Source: Panopea generosa | Taxonomy: Eukaryota > Mollusca > Bivalvia > Adapedonta > Hiatellidae | Direction of reading: 5' to 3' | Assembly (NCBI GenBank): GCA_029582155.1 | Contig: CM055899.1 | Location: forward strand, 79,387,219 to 79,451,218 | DNA length: 64,000 nucleotides | Shown here: positions 24,816 to 39,400 of the stretch, in pieces | How positions within the stretch are numbered: position 1 is the first letter of the stretch | Layout: each line of letters opens with the position of its first letter | Position numbers and translations under genes: made by a program | Notes under the pieces: generated by a model | What the model was told of the DNA's origin: nothing | The model's input: the letters and a program-made list of their open reading frames with translations, nothing else | Databases searched by the model: none

Positions 24816-25337
24816 CACCATCCACCCCAACCATCCCNNNNNNNNNNNNNNNNNNNNNNNNNNNNNNNNNNNNNNNNNNNNNNNNNNNNNNNNNNNNNNN
24901 NNNNNNNNNNNNNNNNNNNNNNNNNNNNNNNNNNNNNNNNNNNNNNNNNNNNNNNNNNNNNNNNNNNNNNNNNNNNNNNNNNNNNNNNNNNNNNNNNNNN
25001 NNNNNNNNNNNNNNNNNNNNNNNNNNNNNNNNNNNNNNNNNNNNNNNNNNNNNNNNNNNNNNNNNNNNNNNNNNNNNNNNNNNNNNNNNNNNNNNNNNNN
25101 NNNNNNNNNNNNNNNNNNNNNNNNNNNNNNNNNNNNNNNNNNNNNNNNNNNNNNNNNNNNNNNNNNNNNNNNNNNNNNNNNNNNNNNNNNNNNNNNNNNN
25201 NNNNNNNNNNNNNNNNNNNNNNNNNNNNNNNNNNNNNNNNNNNNNNNNNNNNNNNNNNNNNNNNNNNNNNNNNNNNNNNNNNNNNNNNNNNNNNNNNNNN
25301 NNNNNNNNNNNNNNNNNNNNNNNNNNNNNNNNNNNNN

Positions 25338-25368
<31 letters not shown>

Positions 25369-28300
25369 CGAAATAAAGTCTACCTTTTATCAAGCAATAA
25401 CATTAATATCCGAATACTTACTTTAAATTCAACAACTTTCATACCTTGTTTCAGCGACACAATATGTTAGCTGTGTGACTGTCACACATGCCAACGAAAC
25501 GTCGCTACGATCCACGTTACAGAGTGGTTACGACAGATACGCCCGACCGTACAATCCGACGGAAATAGCTTTATATTACAACATCCGGGCACTGGTAACA
25601 TTGGTGAGCTTTTTAAAGTAGGTGTGATGTTTCATCCAAGAGATATTTTTCATGTATTTATACCCCATTCTAAAGCATAAACTATTTTTTCTAAATTCGC
25701 AATTCCATATGCATCAACAATACAATTCAAATCTGTTAATGAGCATTACAATAAGGGAATGCATTTTAGATAATAAAAATGGACTAGTTACCATCACTAT
25801 TATGACACTACACCACGTAATTATTTCCTATTCGAATGGGTGTGTTACATCTTCAAATCAGTATAGCAGAGAATAATACAATACTTCGTTTGTTTCAATG
25901 TTTTAATGTTTAATTTCCACTTCTTTAATTCAATTCAATACTTTTACATCAATAATATTACGAAAAACTCATTATAATTAATGTTGACAGTAGGCAACAT
26001 AATAATCTGCTACAACAGCAAGCATATTTGGTTCGAATTGAGATCCCATATCCGTTAACATCACTTCAGCGATTCAAGTCTACTAAACATATCAACCAAC
26101 GTTTTCGTTACTCTTTCCGTTTCAATACCTGGTTGCGCAACGGCATCTGAATATCTCGTAGCGTAATCTACCATAAGTAATATATACCTGTTGTTTCTGT
26201 ATGTCGTAGGATTATTTAGACCTACCAGATCTATCCCTTGAATGGCGTTTCTATCAATAGCATTTGTCCTAATGGATTCTCTGTACCGTACATTTGGCAT
26301 AGTTCGTTGACTAATGTCACGCTATCTACAATACCTACTAAATTCTGAAACAACACCTGACCAATAAAATCAGCTACGACTCTAGTCACTAGTCTTACAA
26401 GCCTCTAAATGTTCTGCTATGAAATGTTTCATGGACTATCGGCATTTTTGCCTCAATATTGCCTCATATGTCTTCAAAACTTCAAACTGATATACCTTCA
26501 TTTGATCCAGATATAAATACTCTCTCTCTACACGACAATTTATTCTTTAATGCATGCTTTACCTGTCCCAAACCGTTACATATCTTTACTTGTCCTTCAG
26601 TCGCCATTTCTCTTGTCTTTTTCTATGCTCATCTTCCATTTGTAAATATCTAAACATTGTTTGTGAGACATCTAATCTCTTACCTAGTATGTATAAATTC
26701 CGGTATGGTTTTATTTCCTGTTGTAACTGCGCTCTAGTTTGTACTGCATTCGTTAGGTCTTCTGGTTCCGGATAACTCGCATCTGTAATATAACATGTCA
26801 CGTTGTCACGGAGTAGTGACTTGATACAAAATGCCTATAGTCTACTCGGTTGTACCCTCGTGATATGGCGTCTTGACGTCTATCATAGCTACTGGAAAAT
26901 AATTGATGTCTGTCATAGCTACTGGGAAATACTGATCTGATCAAATGATGTAATTACATCATCTTTTCTTCACCAAAATTAGTGTAATAACATTTTCTTA
27001 CCATGGCACATGTTGCATTCGTGTCTCTTATAATTTGTTATTTTCGCAGTTTACTGTACCGACTTTTGTCGGACAATTTACTTCCGTGCATGTATCTAAC
27101 TGTTTTGAACTGTTCTACCTGCGTTGCTGTCTCCATTGCGCATGATAAACACGTTTTCTTCAAGAATAAAAACTAAAAAAACAAACTTTATTATCTTGCC
27201 ATAATCAATCAACCACACTTTCGTATGTCTTATCTACGCTATCTTACTTAAACCGTTCTAAATAATTATTTGATCTCCTGAAATAGTGTACAGACGTCTC
27301 GCCTGTCTCTGGTCATACTGATTTAAACTTTTTACTAAAGCCTTTTTCCGTCAACTCGAAACTTTTAACAATGCTTATTTCAATTTTGCATAATTAAAGA
27401 ATCTTCTATAGGCAATCTGAAACAAACATCTAATGCCTTAGCTTTAAAAATGCACTGCGGTATACTGACCACTGTTCTAGATAAATAATGTCCAAGTCGT
27501 CCGTATCTTCGTCAAATCATGGTAACTTTGATAATTTCACTTGATATTCCTTGATTAAAGACTTCTATTTTACGCGTTTTGATGTATTGTAGATATTTCT
27601 CATATACCATAAATAATCCACTCTTTCAAACTCGTTTTGTCCCTTTTCTGCTAGTCCCTGTCGTTTTATCTTTTCTAGTTCAGCTTCACGGTCCTTCTGT
27701 CTCTGTTCCCTCTCCTAAGGTTGTTTCTTTTGAACAAAATTGTAAAGTTTATAACCTTTGTATGCGTACTTCACCACTAATTCTGTTAACTCTTTAATAC
27801 TAGTCATTATTAACTATTGTATACGACTAAACACAAAATAATTGGCACCACACTGCGCTATGTGTAACTACAACAACAACTTGTATATCATATAAAATAC
27901 TATTAAACTAAAATTAACTATAACCTCTGTGTTATACCAAACACATACGCGTAATTCAATCGCATTACCACGTATACTACTTTAACTACCTTTAGGTAAG
28001 CTTACCTTCAAACAATCTAATCTGATCCAATATCGCAAAAACTATAAATCCATGCATATGTGTCACGGTATAATTCATTCATCGTAATACAATGATCACA
28101 TAATATATAAATAATGCATATAGATACATATACATCTTACTTACATACAGTTGCTACTGAATGTCACTGACTATAACTGGCTCACAGTGCTAAAGCTACT
28201 TAGAAATGGCCATCATGTATTACTAGCGTAATAAGTTCTCTGTAGGTCACATTAAAAAGTAACAGAAAAAATACCAAACATTTATTTACTAACAATATAA

Positions 28301-31300
28301 CAACAACTTTGTCATTCAGTCATCCCTAAAAGACATACCAATAAAGAGACATACCCATGAAGAGATATACCCATTAAGAGACATACCAATTAAGAGATAT
28401 ACCCATGAAAAAACATCCCCATTAAGAGACATACCCATTAAGAGATATACCCATGAAGAGACATACCCATTAAGAGACATACCCATGAAGAGACATACCC
28501 ATGAAGAGAAATACCCATTAAGAGACATACTCATGAAGAGCCATACTCATTAAGAAACATACCCATTAAGAGAGATACCCATTAAGAACCATACCCATTA
28601 AGAGACATGCCCATTAAGAGACATACCAATTAAGAGACATACCCATGAATAGACATACCCATGAAGAGACAAACCCATGGAGAGACATACCCAATTAGAG
28701 ACAAACCCATTAAGAACCATAACCATGAAGAGACATACCCATGAAGAGACATACCCATTAAGAGATATGCCCATTAAGAGCCATACCCATTAAGAGAAAT
28801 ACCCATGAAGAGACATACCCATGAAGAGACATACCCAATAAGAGACATACCCATTAAGAACCAACATACCCATGAAGAGACATACCCATTAAGAGCCATG
28901 CCCATTAAGAGACATACCTATTAAGAGACATACCCATTAAGAGACATGCCCATTAAGAGCCATGCCCATTAAGAGACATACCCATTAAGAAACATACTCA
29001 TTAAGAGACATACCCATGAAGAGACATACCCATTAAGAACCATACCCATGAAGAGACATACCCATTAAGAGACATACCCATTAAGAAACATACTCATTAA
29101 GAGACATACCCATGAAGAGACATACCCATTAAGAACAATACCTATGAAGAGACATGCCCATGAAGAGACATACCCATTAAGAAACATACTCATTAAGTGA
29201 CATACCCATGAAGAGACATACCCATGAAGAGACATACCCATTAAGAACCATACCCATGACGAGACATGCCCATAAAGAGACATACCCATTAAGAGACATA
29301 CCCATTAAGAACAATACCCATGATGAGACATGCCCATGAAGAGACATACCCATTAAGAAACATACTCATGAAGAGACATACCCATGAAGAGATATACCCA
29401 TTAAGAACCATACCCATGATGAGACATGCCCATGAAGAGACATACCCATTAAGAAACATACTCATGAAGAGACATACCAATGAAGAGACATACCCATTAA
29501 GAACCATACCCATGAAAAGACATGCCCATGAAGAGACATACCCATTAAGAGACATACTCATTAAGAGACATACCCATTAAGAACCATACCCATGAAGAGA
29601 CATGCCCATGAAAAGACATACCCATTAAGAAACATACCCATTAAGAGACATACCCATTAAGAAACATACTCATTAAGAGACACACCCATGAAGAGACATT
29701 CCCATTAAAAGACATACCCATTAAGAGACATACCCATTAAGAGACATACCCATGAAGAGACATACCCATTAAGAGACATGCCCATTAAGAGATATACCCA
29801 TTAAGAGACATACCCATTAAGAGACATACCCATTAAGAGACATACCCATGAAGAGACATGCCCATGAAGAGACATACCCATTAAGAAACTTACTCATTAA
29901 GAGACATACCCATTAAGAGACATATTCATGAAGAGACATACCCATTAGGAAACATACTCATTAAGAGATATACCCATGAAGAGACATTCCCATTAAGAGA
30001 CATACCCATTAAGAGACATACCCATTAAGAGACATACCCATAAAGAGACATACCCATTAAGAGACATACCCATTAAGAGACATACCCATTAAGAGCCATA
30101 CCCATTAAGAGACATACCCATTAAGAGACATACCCATGAAGAGACATGCCCATTAAAAGACATGCCCATGAAGAGACATACCCATTAAGAGACATGCCCA
30201 TTAAGAGACATACCCATTAAGAGCCATACCCATTAAGAGACATACCCATGAAGAAACATACCCATTAAGAGACATACCCATGAAGAGACATACCCATTAA
30301 GAACCATACCCATGAAGAGACATGCCCATTAAGAGACATACCCATTAAGAAACATACTCATTAAGAGACATACCCATGAAGAGACATACTCATTAAGATC
30401 CATACCCATAAAGAGACATTCCAATTAAGAGACATACCCATTAAGAGACATACCCATTAAGAGACATACCCATGAAGAGACATACCCATTAAGAGACATA
30501 CCCATTAAGAGACATACCCATTAAGAGCCATACCCATTAAGAGACATACCCATTAAGAGATATACCCAATAAGAGACAAGCCCATTAAGAGCCGTACCCA
30601 TTAAGAGACATACCCATTAAGAGACATACCCATGAAGAGACATACCCATGAAGAGACATACCCATTAAAAGCCATACCCATTAAGAGACATACCCATGAA
30701 GAGACATACCCATTAAGAGACATACCCATGAAGAGACATACCCATTAACAACCATACCCATGAAGAGACATGCCCATTAAGAGACATACCCATTAAGAAA
30801 CATTCTCATTAAGAGACATACCCTTGAAGAGACATACCCATTAAGATCCATACCCATGAAGAGACATACCCATTAAGAGACACACCCATTAAGAAACATA
30901 CTGATTAAGAGACATACCCATGAAGAGACATACCCATTAAGAACCAAACCCATGAAGAGACATGCCCATGAAGAGACATACCCATTATGAGACATACCCA
31001 TTAAGAAACATACTCATTAAGAGACATACCCATGAAGACACATGCCCATTAAGAGACATACCCATTAAGAGACATACCCATCAAGAGACATACCCATCAA
31101 GAGCCATACCCATCAAGAGACATACCAATGAAGAGACATACCCATGAAGAGACATACCCATGAAGAGACATACACATTAAGAAACATTCCCAAGAAGAGA
31201 CATACCCATTAAGAGACATACCCATGAAGAGTCATTCCCATTAAGAGACATACCCATGAAGAGACATTCTCATTAAGAGACAAACCCATGAAGAGACATA

Positions 31301-34300
31301 CACATGAAGAGACATACCCATTAAGAACCATACCCATGAAGAGACATGCCCATTAAGAGACATGCCCATTAAGAGCCATGCCCATTAAGAGACATGCCCA
31401 TTAAGAGACATGCCCATATAGAGCCATGCCCATGAAGAGCCATACCCATTAAGAGACATACCCATGAAGAGCCATACCCATTAAGAGACATACCCATAAA
31501 GAGACATACCCATTGAAGTACACCCTATGTGACTCAATTTTATTCCTTGATTCCTCAGCCTACATCCGAATTAACAAATTTTCAATGTCTCGGACATGGA
31601 ATTAATCGACCATTTTCTCGTCTGAATAACAACAACTTATTTCCATATAAAAATAACTTTATCTGATTCTGTAGAAATATTGCTATCAGACATTTACATT
31701 AGAAAACTATAAAAAGTATGTATATTTAATAAAGTCACTAGAAATATATATAATACTTACCCATAATACCGTGTGTAGTTATCAAGTTAAATCGTTGGAT
31801 ACTTTCTTTAACAACGATCTTCTGCGTGATGGTAATTAACAACTGACGAAGTTTCCCATTTTGACTTGAAATGTATACCCAAACATATGCTACATGTGTA
31901 CAATAACACAATAATAAACGCAGATAGCTCCCGTTACTCATGAGTACATTGACATACCAAACATCGCATGGCATTGGATTTACGTAAATGGTATCATTAC
32001 AACCAAACAAATAAACAAACCAAACAATCAATCAATCAATTTAATACACAAATAAATAAAACAAAACAAACAAAACAATAGATAGATAAATTAATAAGTA
32101 AATGAACGAATGAATCAATGAATCAATCAGTCAATCAATCAATCAATCAATGCGTACATGCATACATACGTAAAATTCTTTTAATTTCAGGACATTACCA
32201 GCCAGACAATGGCTCACAATGGCTGGTTTGTAATGGTAAGTCATTTTCTTTATGATTATCGGGATCCTGTATAATACAACAAGAACTGCGTGCGAGCACT
32301 TACACCGAAATGCAACTCAATTGTTTGTTTGTTTTGAATGCTATTTTAACGTTTGTTTCACTATATCAATACATTCTTGTTTGCATTTTTCTAGTTGATG
32401 GGTTTACTAAATAAATAACCAATATTTACCATACTGTTTGTTGTACTGTTTAAATAGCAAATACTTACCGTACTGTTTCTTGTACTGTATAAATAGCCAA
32501 TACTTACCGTACTGTTTGCTGTACTGTAAAAATAGCTAATACTTACCATGCTGTTTGTTGTACTGTATAAATAGCCAATACTTACCGTACTGTTTGTTGT
32601 ACTGTATAAATACCCAATACTTACGTACTGTTTGTTTTATTGTATAAATAGCCAATACTCACCGTTCTGTTTGTTGTACTGTATAAATAGCCAATACTCA
32701 CCGAACTGTTTGTTGTACTGTATAAATACCCAATACTTACGTACTGTTTGTTTTATTGTATCAATAGCCAATACTCACCGTTCTGTTTGTTGTACTGTAT
32801 AAATAGCCAATACTCACCGAACTGTTTGTTGTACTGTATAAATAGCCAATACTTACCATGCTGTTTGTTGTAATGTATAAATAGCCAATACTTACCGTAC
32901 TGTTTGTTTTACTGTATAGATAGCCAATACTTACCGCACTGTTTGTTGTATTGTATAAATAGCCAATACTTACCGTACTGCATGTTGTAATGTATAAATA
33001 GCCAATACTTACCGTACTGTTTGTTTTACTGTATAGATAGCCAATACTTACCATACTGTTTGTTGTATTGTATAAATAGCCAATACTTACCGTACTGTTT
33101 GTTATATTGTACAAATAGCCAATACTTACCAAATAGCCAATACTTACCGTACTGTTTGTTTTACTGTATAGATAGCCAATACTTACCGTACTGTTTGTTG
33201 TACTGTATAAATAGCCAATACTTACCGTACTGCATGTTGTAATGTATAAATAGCCAATACTTACCGTACTGTTTGTTTTACTGTATAGATAGCCAATACT
33301 TACCGTACTGTTTGTTGTATTGTATAAATAGCCAATACTTACCGTACTGTTTGTTATATTGTACAAATAGTCAATACTTACCAAATAGCCAATACTTACC
33401 GTACTGTTTGTTGAACTGTACAAATAGCCAATACTTACCATATTGTTTGTTGTACTGTATAAATAGCTAATACTTTCCATACTGTTGGTTGTACTGTATA
33501 AATAGCCAATATTTACCATACTGTTTGTTGTACTGTATAAATAGCCAATACTTACTGTACTGTTTCTTGTACTGTATCAATAGCCAATACTTACTGTACT
33601 CTTTCTTGTACTGTATAAATAGCCAATACTTACCGTACTGTTTGTTGTACTGTATAAATAGCCAATACTCACCGAACTGTTTGTTGTACTGTATAAATAG
33701 CCAATACTTACCATGCTGTTTGTTGTACTGTATAAATAGCCAATACTTACCATACTGTTTGTTGTACTGTATAAAAAGCCAATACTTACCATACTGTTTT
33801 TTGTACTGTTTAAATAGTGAATACTTACCGTACTGTTTATTGTACTGTATAAATAGCCAATACTCACCGAACTGTTTATTGTACTGTATAAATAGCCCAT
33901 ACTTACCATTCTGTTTGTTGTACTGTATCAATAGCCAATACTTACCATGCTGTTTGTTGTAATGTATAAATAGACAATACTAACCATACTGTTTGTTGTG
34001 CTGTATAAATAGACAATACTTATTACCATGCTGTTTGTTGTACTGTATAAATAGCTAATACTCACCGAACTGTTTGTCGTACTGTATAAGTAGCCAATAC
34101 TTACCGTACTGTTTGTTGTACGGTATAAATAGCCAATACTTGCAGTACTGTTTGTTGTACGGTATAAATAGCCAATACTCACCGAACTGTTTGTTGTACA
34201 GTATAAATAACCAATACTTACCATGGTGTTTGTTGTACTGTATAAATAGCCAATAATTACCATGCTGTTTGTTGTACTGTATAAATAACCAATACTAACC

Positions 34301-36386
34301 ATACTGTTTGTTGTACTGTATAAAGAGCCAATATTTATCGTACTGTTTGTTGTACTGTATAAATAGTCAATACTTACCGTACTGTTTGTTGTACTGTATA
34401 AATAGCCAATACTCACCAAACTGTTTGTTGTACTGTATAAATAACCAATACTTACCATGCTGTTTGTTGTACTGTATAAATAGCAAATACTTACCATGCT
34501 GTTTGTTGTACTGTATAAATAGCCAATACTAACCATACTGTTTGTTGTACTGTATAAATAGCCAATACTAACCATACTGTTTGTTGTACTGTACAAATAA
34601 ACAATACTTACCATGCTGTTTGTTGTACTGTATAAATAGCCAATACTTACCATGCTGTTTGTTGTACTGTATAAATAGCCAATACTAACCATACTGTTTG
34701 TTGTACTGTATAAATAGCCAATACTTACCATGCTGTTTGTTGTACTGTATAAATAGCCAATATTTACCGTACTGTTTGTTGTACTCTATCGATAGCCAAT
34801 ACTTACCATACTGTTTGTTGTACTGTATAAATAGTCTTTACTTACCATACTGTTTGTTGTACTGTATAAATAGCCAATACCTACCATGCTGTTTGTTGTA
34901 CTGTATAAATAGCCAATATTTACCATACTGTTTGTTTTACTGTATCAATAGCCAATACTTACCATGCTGTATGTTGTTCTGTATCAATAGCCAATACATA
35001 CCATGCTATTTGTTGTACTGTATAAATAGGCAATACTTACCGTACTGTTTGTTGTACTGTATAAATAGCCAATACTTACCGTACTGTTTGTTATATTGTA
35101 CAAATAGCCAATACTTACCAAATAGCCAATACTTACCGTACTGTTTGTTGTACTGTATATATAGCCAATATTTACTGTACTGTTGGTCGTACTGTACAAA
35201 TAGCCAATACTTACCGTACTGTTTGTTGTGCTGTAAAAAATAGCCAATACTTACCGTACTGTTTGTTGTACTGTATAGATAGCCAATACTTACCAAATAG
35301 CCGATACTTTCCATGCTGTTTGTTGTACTGTATAAATAGCCAATACTTACCGTCCTTTTTGTTGTACTGTATAAATAGCCAATACTTACCGTACTTTTTG
35401 TTGTACTGTATAAATAGCCAATACTTAACGTACTGTTTGTTGCACTGTATAGATAGCCAATACTTACCAAATAGCCGATACTTTCCATGCTGTTTGTTGT
35501 ACTGTATAAATGGCCAATACTTACCGTACTTTTTGTTGTACTGTATAAATAGCCAATACTTACCGTACTGTTTGTTGTACTGTATAAATAGCCAATACTT
35601 ACCGTACTGTTTGTTGTACTGAATAAATAGCCAATACTTACCGTACTGTTTGTTGTACTGTATAAATAGCCAATACTTACCACACTGTTTGTTGTACTGT
35701 ATAAATAGCCAATACTTACCATACTGGGCCCAGTTGTATAAACAGCTGTTAACTTTAACGTGGCGTTAAATTAAAGTTAAACGTTAGATTTTTAACGTTA
35801 GTTTAACATGAGATTCTAGCGTTAAAGTTAATCGAGGTATGAATTTCGATTAACTTTTAACGTGAGCGTAAAAGTAAATCCAAGATGGCCGTTTTTGTAA
35901 ACTAGAGATTTCGCATCCCAGGGAATTTTTCGAAGATCACACCATTTAATAAGATTATCAGATGATGAGATTATATCTAGGACTTTCTGGTTGACATTTT
36001 ATCAGAAGATCTTTGTCAGCCGACAGCGAGGAATAAGGTCTTGACTACAAGGGAACAGTGACTACAGTGGAAGTTTCTTGGAAGTGATTGGTGACACTCT
36101 TGGTCACAGTAAGTAGAGAGATAGACAGAGTGGCCGGGGCAATCAATACCCACCTGCATGATTTCAGCTGTTCGCCATCACAACCTACTGAGAAAAATAA
36201 GATACGTGAAGGATTCTACAAGTTGAGAGCTTTTGCAAATGTGATAGGGCCATAGATGGAACTCACATCCGAATAACTGCACCTCAACAAGATGAGGCAT
36301 CATATGTAAACAGAAAAGGTTTCCATATCATATCTGTTCAAGAGACAAAAACAAAACTGTGACAAAACCTGCATGTCTATTTGCTC

Positions 36387-36417
<31 letters not shown>

Positions 36418-39400
36418 GCATTCAAAACTCTGAAAATCCAAAAATCAGCAGATGTCTACGAATATTCACCTTGTATCTTATTATTGATTCAATTCTTAAA
36501 AGACTCTGTAAAGATCACAACGTGTTTCAAATACAAATAAACAAATGTTACCTCCTAAATTCTTCGAAAACTATTTCATATTCTGAATGAGTCATTGCTG
36601 CTTATGTCTTAAAAAAAATACGGTGGCAGTGAATAGTTTCGAAGTTATTTTTTTAAGATAACTTGACTATGATTTTATTGTATTGGAAAAAAAGAAAATA
36701 TAACGTTAAAGACACTGGCTATATTCACTATGAACTCTAGGTGTTAAATATGAGTTTCACGATGTTTAGTCCTGTAAATAGCAGGTGCGGTTACAAAATA
36801 AGGGACCTGGGAGTAGAGTAGTGCTACCCTCACATAAGTTTGATTTGCATGGTTCAGGTGCGTCGGCAAACTTGGTTCAGAATTTGGGTTATTAGTAGTG
36901 CAAAGGCGTCTACGCCAATATTGTCTATTGCTAATTGCCATTTAAGGGATATTTTGCAATTTCCTATTTCTATTTCATTTTATTTTATATTATCTTAATA
37001 TTTGCAGGGAAATTCATCAGTTTTAATGCCAGTTGGCCTGGAAGTTGCCATGACAACCATGTTTTTAGAACATCAGGGCTTTGCCAGCGGTTGGAGAGGG
37101 ACAATTTATGGTTATCAGACGGCATTCTTCTGGGTGATAGTGGGTGAGAATTATTTATTGTTTGTGGCAGATGTAGTTTAATGTAGCCTTTAAGATTCGT
37201 TTATATTAATACATGTTAATATTCAAGAGAAATTTTTTTTTTATACATAATCAATGAAAAATTAAGAAAAAATATATAAAAAAACTGTAATAGCATTATT
37301 TTTTATCTCAATCTTAGGAGATAAAATTGATTTGTCTTTCAATGTCTTTAAGGTTGTTTTTTTTATATCTCAGACAGCATTACAGGAGACACAATATCAG
37401 TAATTTTCATTTGTGTTACAAACTGTTTCTATAAATACCAGATACCACGAATCGGTTGATCATCTTTGACAAGAGAATGAGACCATGCATTGAGTTTTCT
37501 ATTATTATTAGCATTTACCTTATTTAGCTTGAAAGCAACCCCATGTATTCGGGGCATAATATTACATAATAATTTATTCAAAGGAAAATAAAGTTACTGA
37601 ACAAAGTCCATTTTTTGTGTTTTTAAAAGCGACATTGATCCATATACTCATGCTCACGTTTAGGCCTTGTTATTGTACAGTATAACATCAATCCAAGTTA
37701 TAGGAATTAGCATTTCTGTTGTGGGAATATGGCCATATTGAGGATTTCATACATGGATCCGCCTATGGTTCGTGTCACAAAGTGTAAACAAAAAAACTTG
37801 TTTAATATTAGTACAAATACATAACTCATGTGCTATGTAATATATCCACACCCTGTGTAATGAAATAAGGCCCAATTAACTCAGTCGGTAGCGCAATTGA
37901 CTGTTAATCCAGGGGTCGTGAGTTCGATTCCCCGCTCAACAAGTCTCCGTGATGATTGATATACGACATTGTGTCTCATCATCATTCGTCTTTCATCTCT
38001 GATTCAAGTGAGAAAGTTATCAGTTACTTGCGGAGATTGGGTAGTTCAAGTACTGGTTAACCTTTCATGATCCAAGGAAATAGTAGTTGAGTTAACTGAT
38101 CGTCTATGAATCCTCGATGGCATAAGAATGATGCTAAATATTCAATCAATCAAACATCTCTGTTATGAATATTATTAAGTTATTGTAATGCATACTTTAT
38201 TCCACAAGGACCACAGTCTTGTTGTATTTTGTTGATTACTCCAGGTACGGATGTCACCATTAAAAGTATGCAAGATCCCCACAGCATGCGCGATTCCGCA
38301 CAATTTGTCAATAATGCTCAAGGAGGCAGATTTTGGGATGACATTGATAAAGATGACAATGTGAATGCCCAGGCAGATGCGGCTGAGGAGATGCCCTTTC
38401 ATAGACTGGATGGACAGGCTGTTAGAAACCACATTGTCCAACAGTATTTTTCATAACACCAAGACAAAAACAGTTCATCATCATTTATTTGTGAAATAAA
38501 TAAATAAATATATGTTTATGGAGAAAAAAAGGAATATCTGAAAATAGAGGAAGATGTGACGACATATTTGTGTCCGTTGTCATCTTTTCTCGCATTCCCT
38601 GCAAAACTCGAAGTTGAGCAGCAAGGACTTGTTTCCGAAGTGCCTAAAAAGAGAAAACATCAATCATGAAAAATAATTCATATGGTAGTTTCACTGTTTT
38701 AACTTGACTATTTGACTATGGGTTACATTTTTGCAGAGTTATGGCCCTTTTTAAAAAAAAATTGTTTTGTATTAAATCAAATACTCTGCCCCATTTCAAC
38801 TTTGTTACCGACCCCAAGACCCTCAACCCTACCCATACCCTAACCCCATCCCCGCCCTTTTTTTATATTTTATTTTGTTTTAAATTTAATACTATTCTGC
38901 CCCTTTGTTACCAAACCCAAGACCACCCACCCCTGCCAATTGTTTTCTTAAAACAATGGTTCTGTATTGAATCAGATACACTGTCCCTTTAAAACTTTGT
39001 TACCAACCCCAAGACACCCTCTCCTTCCATTTTCTTTTGTATTAAACTAAACAGTCTTACTTATTTTACTTTGGCACATACACCCACATCCAGATTAAAG
39101 AATTAAATTAAATACATTTCAGCTTAATAGTCCTACTTGTTGCACGTATGTGCAGGCGCTTTTTGTCCGTTTGACACTTTTTGTCCGCAACGCTTTTTAT
39201 CCACAGAAAAAATAGAAAAACGTCGACTTTTGTCCGCATGACGACTTTTATCCGAAGAAAATTTGGAAAAATCACGCCTTTTGTTCGCATGACGCCTTTT
39301 GTCCGCCAAAAATGACGTCTTTTGTCCGTATGACGCCTTTTGTCCGCAGAAAAATCAGAAAAAACGTCGAATTTTGTCCGCATGACGCCTTCTATCCGAT

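Larger units (their letters stand above)
35880..38456 (+). pseudogene. Harbinger nuclease (HARBI1-like transposase), broken
   Basis: A transposon nuclease of the DDE_Tnp_4 type. Pieces in order: [12 protein letters not shown] near 36070; [20 protein letters not shown] near 36250 with the first Asp of the DGTHI motif; [27 protein letters not shown] and GILLGDSG near 37000-37142 with the second Asp; and a C-terminal [15 protein letters not shown] ending at 38456. Introns appear to lie between 36345 and 37006 and after 37142. The segment normally carrying the third catalytic acid is not found, a family A SINE sits at 37869-38153, and the last piece is out of frame with the residues before it (near 38330) and stops occur in the first part. 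It is non-functional. Confidence 0.75.

Noticed and set aside
24608-25426. Proline-rich protein of 272 codons and its glycine-rich antisense frame
   Set aside because: Made of poly-C and 500 N; most of the frame is undefined sequence.
28316-31147. Repeat-encoded proteins in the 16-bp array ([12 protein letters not shown] type)
   Set aside because: Frames follow from 48 bases being three units; they start and stop wherever variants occur.
32761-34731. Open frames up to 267 codons on both strands encoding 13-residue repeats ([13 protein letters not shown] type)
   Set aside because: The 39-bp satellite has a period divisible by three, so any frame free of stops in one unit stays open. Both strands and overlapping frames are open together, as expected for an artefact.
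36935-38456. A host HARBI1 gene
   Set aside because: The nuclease is broken, and lies with a Myb-like gene between transposon-type ends.
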